Program-made: the position numbers and the translations under genes
Origin: Lachnospiraceae bacterium
Lineage (GTDB): Bacteria; Bacillota; Clostridia; Lachnospirales; Lachnospiraceae
Direction: 5' to 3'
NCBI GenBank assembly: GCA_015258095.1
Contig: JABZIV010000039.1
Location: 1 to 15,964, forward strand
DNA length: 15,964 nt
The notes under the pieces: model-generated
Database searches by the model: none
Seen by the model: only the letters and a program-made list of their open reading frames with translations
Told to the model about the DNA's origin: nothing
Part shown: in pieces, positions 13,657 through 15,964 of the stretch
Position numbering within the stretch: position 1 is the first letter of the stretch
Layout: every line of letters starts with the position of its first letter

Positions 13657-14329
13657 TCTCTCCTCTCTTCTTTACCAGTCGGTTCTGTCCTTTGTAAATC
13701 ATGCCACCGGGTATTATACCCCTTACGGAAGACAATGGATAGACATTCGTATTCGAAAAAATAATTGTACCCGGGTTTAAAACGGATTGACACCCCACTT
13801 CCACGTGATCGGAAAGAATCGATCCGAACTTCTTTAATCCGGTTTCCACGTCGCCATCCTCAAAATGCAGCTTTACCAGCGTCTTATCCGACTTCACATT
13901 GGAAGTCAGCGCTGCCGCGCCGAGATGGGAATAGGCACCGAGAATCGAATCGCCGACATAGTTGTAATGCGGTGTCTGCACATGGGGAAAAAGCACCGCG
14001 TTCTTAAACTCGCAGCTATTGCCGAGAATGGAACCTTCTCCGGCATAGACATTTTCCCGTAAAAAAGCACCCGGACGAATCTCGCACCCCTTCGCAATCA
14101 GAATGTTCTCTCCAAAATAGACGTTAGGGAAGAGTTTGACCGTTTTATGCACATAGACCCCTTTTTTCACTTCCTGAAATTCTTCCGATAAGCCTTCTTG
14201 TAACGCGGCAATCCAGGTTTTTATCTTTGGAAGGGCTTCCCATGGATACTTCGTTCCCTGAAAAAGCCGATTGAACGGCTCCTCCAAGTCCGGGAAAAGC
14301 ATTTCCGTCCTACAATCTTCTTTCTTCAT
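13649..14329 (-). CDS. GlmU-like left-handed beta-helix protein without a nucleotidyltransferase domain
   Basis: The protein has 226 residues. After about 60 helical N-terminal residues (MLFPDLEEPFNRLFQG, WEALPKIKTWIAALQ) comes a left-handed beta-helix of hexapeptide repeats: VYVHKTVKLFPNVYFGENILIAKGCEIRPGAFL (given in part), GNSCEFKNAVLFP, HYNYVGDSILGAYSHLGAAAL and GCQSVLNPGTIIF. This resembles the C-terminal acetyltransferase domain of GlmU and of archaeal sugar-1-phosphate nucleotidyltransferases, but the N-terminal pyrophosphorylase domain is absent, so the common label 'UDP-GlcNAc pyrophosphorylase' would be wrong for this gene. An acyltransferase role on an amino-sugar phosphate is inference. 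The start is ATG at 14329 with AAGGAG five bases away, preferred over ATG at 14350, which lies before the Shine-Dalgarno sequence. It follows topB by 27 bases and overlaps upp. Confidence 0.8.
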   Translation of the reverse strand: MKKEDCRTEMLFPDLEEPFNRLFQGTKYPWEALPKIKTWIAALQEGLSEEFQEVKKGVYVHKTVKLFPNVYFGENILIAKGCEIRPGAFLRENVYAGEGSILGNSCEFKNAVLFPHVQTPHYNYVGDSILGAYSHLGAAALTSNVKSDKTLVKLHFEDGDVETGLKKFGSILSDHVEVGCQSVLNPGTIIFSNTNVYPLSSVRGIIPGGMIYKGQNRLVKKRGENE

Positions 14330-14356
14330 AACTGCTCCTTTTTTAAACAATGGGAT

Positions 14357-15964
14357 TCAGGCGAACTTGACCTTATTTGTATTCTTTCGCACAAAATCCT
14401 CCAACTTCAACCTGTACTCTTCTTCTTGAATCTTTCCTTCCTCCACATAAGAGAGTCCCTTTTCCCAGGAAGCCGTAAGCGTCGGATTCAAGAGCGCGGG
14501 AATGGAAACTTTTAAAATGTCCACAATCCGTTCTCCGAGAATAGTTGGACTCAGCTGCTGATTTTTCTTTTCCAGAGAAATATAGCCATTTTTTTCCAGT
14601 TTGCTCAAAATGCCCGCTCTCGTCGCGGAAGTCCCGATTCCTGAACCTTTGATCTGCTCTCTCAGCACTTCATCCTCAATCAGTTTTCCGGCATTTTCCA
14701 TGGCAAGAATCATCGTTCCGGAAGTGTAACGCTTCGGCGGCGAAGTTTCCCCTTCTTTCAAACTTGTACTCTTAAGAAAGACTTTCATTCCTTTTTTCAG
14801 ACTGGAAAAACCGGAAAAAGGATTCTGTCCGTTCACCCCTTCCGCATCTTTCTCTACTTCTTCTCTCTCCGGGCTTTTTTCATAAAGAGTAAGGTACCCT
14901 TCCTTTTCCAACTGCTTTGTTGTGCTGAAGAAATCCTCTCCTTTCACGCTAAAGCTTACATTGTATTTCTTATACACTGCCGCCGGATAAAAGATGGAAA
15001 GAAAGCGACGCACAATAAAATCAAATACGGTTTTCTGTATCTTTCCGAGGGCAGCATACTGCGCCTTTCCCTGTCCAGTAGGAATAATCGCATAATGGTC
15101 TGTTATCTTCTTGTCGTCACAGTACTTCGTCTTGGCAATCCCGAGAAAAGTTCTCGTCTTTAGAATCTCTTCTGCATACAAACGATAAGGTGAAAAAGAA
15201 CAAATTCCCCGGATATTTTTCTCGATTTCTTTCGAAACGGCGGAAGAAAGGACTCTTGCATCGGTTCTCGGATAGGTACAGAGTTTTTTCTCATAGAGTT
15301 CCTGTACCACCTTCAGGGTTTCTTCCGGACTGATTTTTAACACTCTGGCACATTCATTCTGAAGCTCGGCGAGATTAAAAAGGAGGGGCGGATTCTTTGT
15401 TTCCTTCTTTTTTTCCAGAAGAGAGACTTCCCCTTCCAGGGGCTCCGGCGTAAAAACCTTCTGGAAGGTTCTTGCCTTTTCTTCCGAAAGAAATCCCATA
15501 TTCTTATATAAATCACTCTCTTTATAGTAGGGACTCCCCTCTTTTCCTCTAAACTCAGAGGATAAAACCGCGCCCGACTCCGACCATTGAAAATCTCCAT
15601 TTACCTTCCAAAACCCGGTCTTCTGAAAGGAACGAATCTCTCTTTCTCTCTCCACAATCATGGAAAGAACACAGCTCATAACTCGTCCTACGGCAATGAC
15701 GCTTGCTTTCTCCTGTCCTATCGCTCTTGAGAGGGCTTTCCCGTAACGGAGGGTCAATACCCGGGAAAAATTGATTCCCATAAGGTAATCTTCTTTCGCC
15801 CTGAGAAAAGCTGCCGTGGCAAGTAAATCATAGTCTCTCTTCGGCTTCGCTTCCCGTATCCCGCGAAGAATCTCTTCTTTGGTCTGGGAATCAATCCAAA
15901 CCCGTTTTTCTTCCGCGCTTATATGAGGGCACTCCGCTGAAACCAAACGATAAATATATTCCCC
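14357..15964 (-). CDS. topB: Type IA DNA topoisomerase, topoisomerase III type (N-terminus outside the window)
   Basis: Type IA enzymes pass single strands through a transient break and decatenate DNA. The reading frame stays open to the right edge, and the first visible residues, GEYIYRLV, correspond to the REGE-x-IFRL part of the TOPRIM region, so roughly the first hundred residues lie outside. The 535 visible residues include WIDSQTKEEI, LTLRYGKALS, VGRVMSCVLSMIVERE, the catalytic tyrosine in CTYPRTDAR (codon 15272-15274), KITDHYAIIPTG, YTSGTMILAMENAGK and GIGTSATRAGILSKLEKNGYI. The protein stops after SWEKGLSYVEEGK and a short tail, without C-terminal zinc fingers, which fits TopB rather than TopA. 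The stop is 27 bases before the beta-helix gene on the same strand, so they are probably co-transcribed. The promoter is out of view. Confidence 0.95.
   Translation of the reverse strand, partial: GEYIYRLVSAECPHISAEEKRVWIDSQTKEEILRGIREAKPKRDYDLLATAAFLRAKEDYLMGINFSRVLTLRYGKALSRAIGQEKASVIAVGRVMSCVLSMIVEREREIRSFQKTGFWKVNGDFQWSESGAVLSSEFRGKEGSPYYKESDLYKNMGFLSEEKARTFQKVFTPEPLEGEVSLLEKKKETKNPPLLFNLAELQNECARVLKISPEETLKVVQELYEKKLCTYPRTDARVLSSAVSKEIEKNIRGICSFSPYRLYAEEILKTRTFLGIAKTKYCDDKKITDHYAIIPTGQGKAQYAALGKIQKTVFDFIVRRFLSIFYPAAVYKKYNVSFSVKGEDFFSTTKQLEKEGYLTLYEKSPEREEVEKDAEGVNGQNPFSGFSSLKKGMKVFLKSTSLKEGETSPPKRYTSGTMILAMENAGKLIEDEVLREQIKGSGIGTSATRAGILSKLEKNGYISLEKKNQQLSPTILGERIVDILKVSIPALLNPTLTASWEKGLSYVEEGKIQEEEYRLKLEDFVRKNTNKVKFA

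Noticed and set aside
15944..15946. TTG at 15946 as the start of topB
   Set aside because: The frame stays open to the edge and the upstream codons read GEYIYR, a conserved part of the TOPRIM region, so the gene continues beyond the window.
1..15964. Mobile element, prophage, CRISPR or defence island
   Set aside because: No transposase, integrase, direct-repeat array, terminal inverted repeats or known defence genes; every gene is housekeeping-type and composition looks even by eye.

Overview
The window looks like ordinary chromosome from an anaerobic, low-to-moderate G+C Firmicute, most likely a member of the Lachnospiraceae (Clostridia). This rests on the form of ribosomal protein L32 (starting MSICPKNKSSKARR), the flavodiiron protein with its own rubredoxin, the acetate-forming pta-ackA pair, a DarA/PstA-type cyclic-di-AMP receptor, and a polA / small unknown / coaE / MBL / tmcAL gene order that I associate, from memory, with that family. 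All 17 protein genes are on the minus strand. The only gene on the plus strand is a tRNA-Leu. I see no insertion sequence, prophage, CRISPR array, integrase or secretion/defence locus, and no gene-free stretch above 300 bases (the longest is 257, at 1885-2141).

Read in the direction of transcription (right to left), the layout is as follows. (1) topB (runs off the right edge), then a GlmU-like beta-helix protein, then upp, ending in convergent terminator hairpins facing tRNA-Leu(CAA). (2) A long compact operon: an orphan zf-HC2 membrane protein, polA, an 86-residue conserved-looking unknown, coaE, a WalJ-type MBL protein, tmcAL and darA. Several of these overlap, and the operon closes with an intrinsic terminator. 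(3) pta and ackA, behind an extended -10 promoter with a cre-like CcpA box across the start of transcription. (4) rpmF with its own likely promoter, a structured leader of about 120 nt and a strong terminator. (5) rubredoxin and flavodiiron protein, an O2/NO-detoxifying pair, with a 12-bp perfect palindrome in the leader and a strong terminator. (6) A DUF4015 lipoprotein and uvrC (runs off the left edge), translationally overlapped, behind a near-consensus promoter.

Functionally the middle of the window centres on CoA and acetate. CoaE finishes CoA, Pta and AckA turn acetyl-CoA into acetate and ATP, and TmcAL is the family that uses acetate and ATP to acetylate tRNA-Met. Around it lie DNA replication and repair genes (polA, uvrC, topB, perhaps walJ), uracil salvage (upp), translation (rpmF, tRNA-Leu) and second-messenger sensing (darA).

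I do not see an obviously new multi-gene system. The items most worth following up are the cre-like box placed to repress rather than activate pta, the palindrome in the rubredoxin-flavodiiron leader, the structured rpmF leader where yceD (DUF177) would be expected, the 86-residue unknown coupled to polA, the orphan anti-sigma-like gene ahead of polA, a shortened TmcAL, and the lipoprotein-uvrC overlap.
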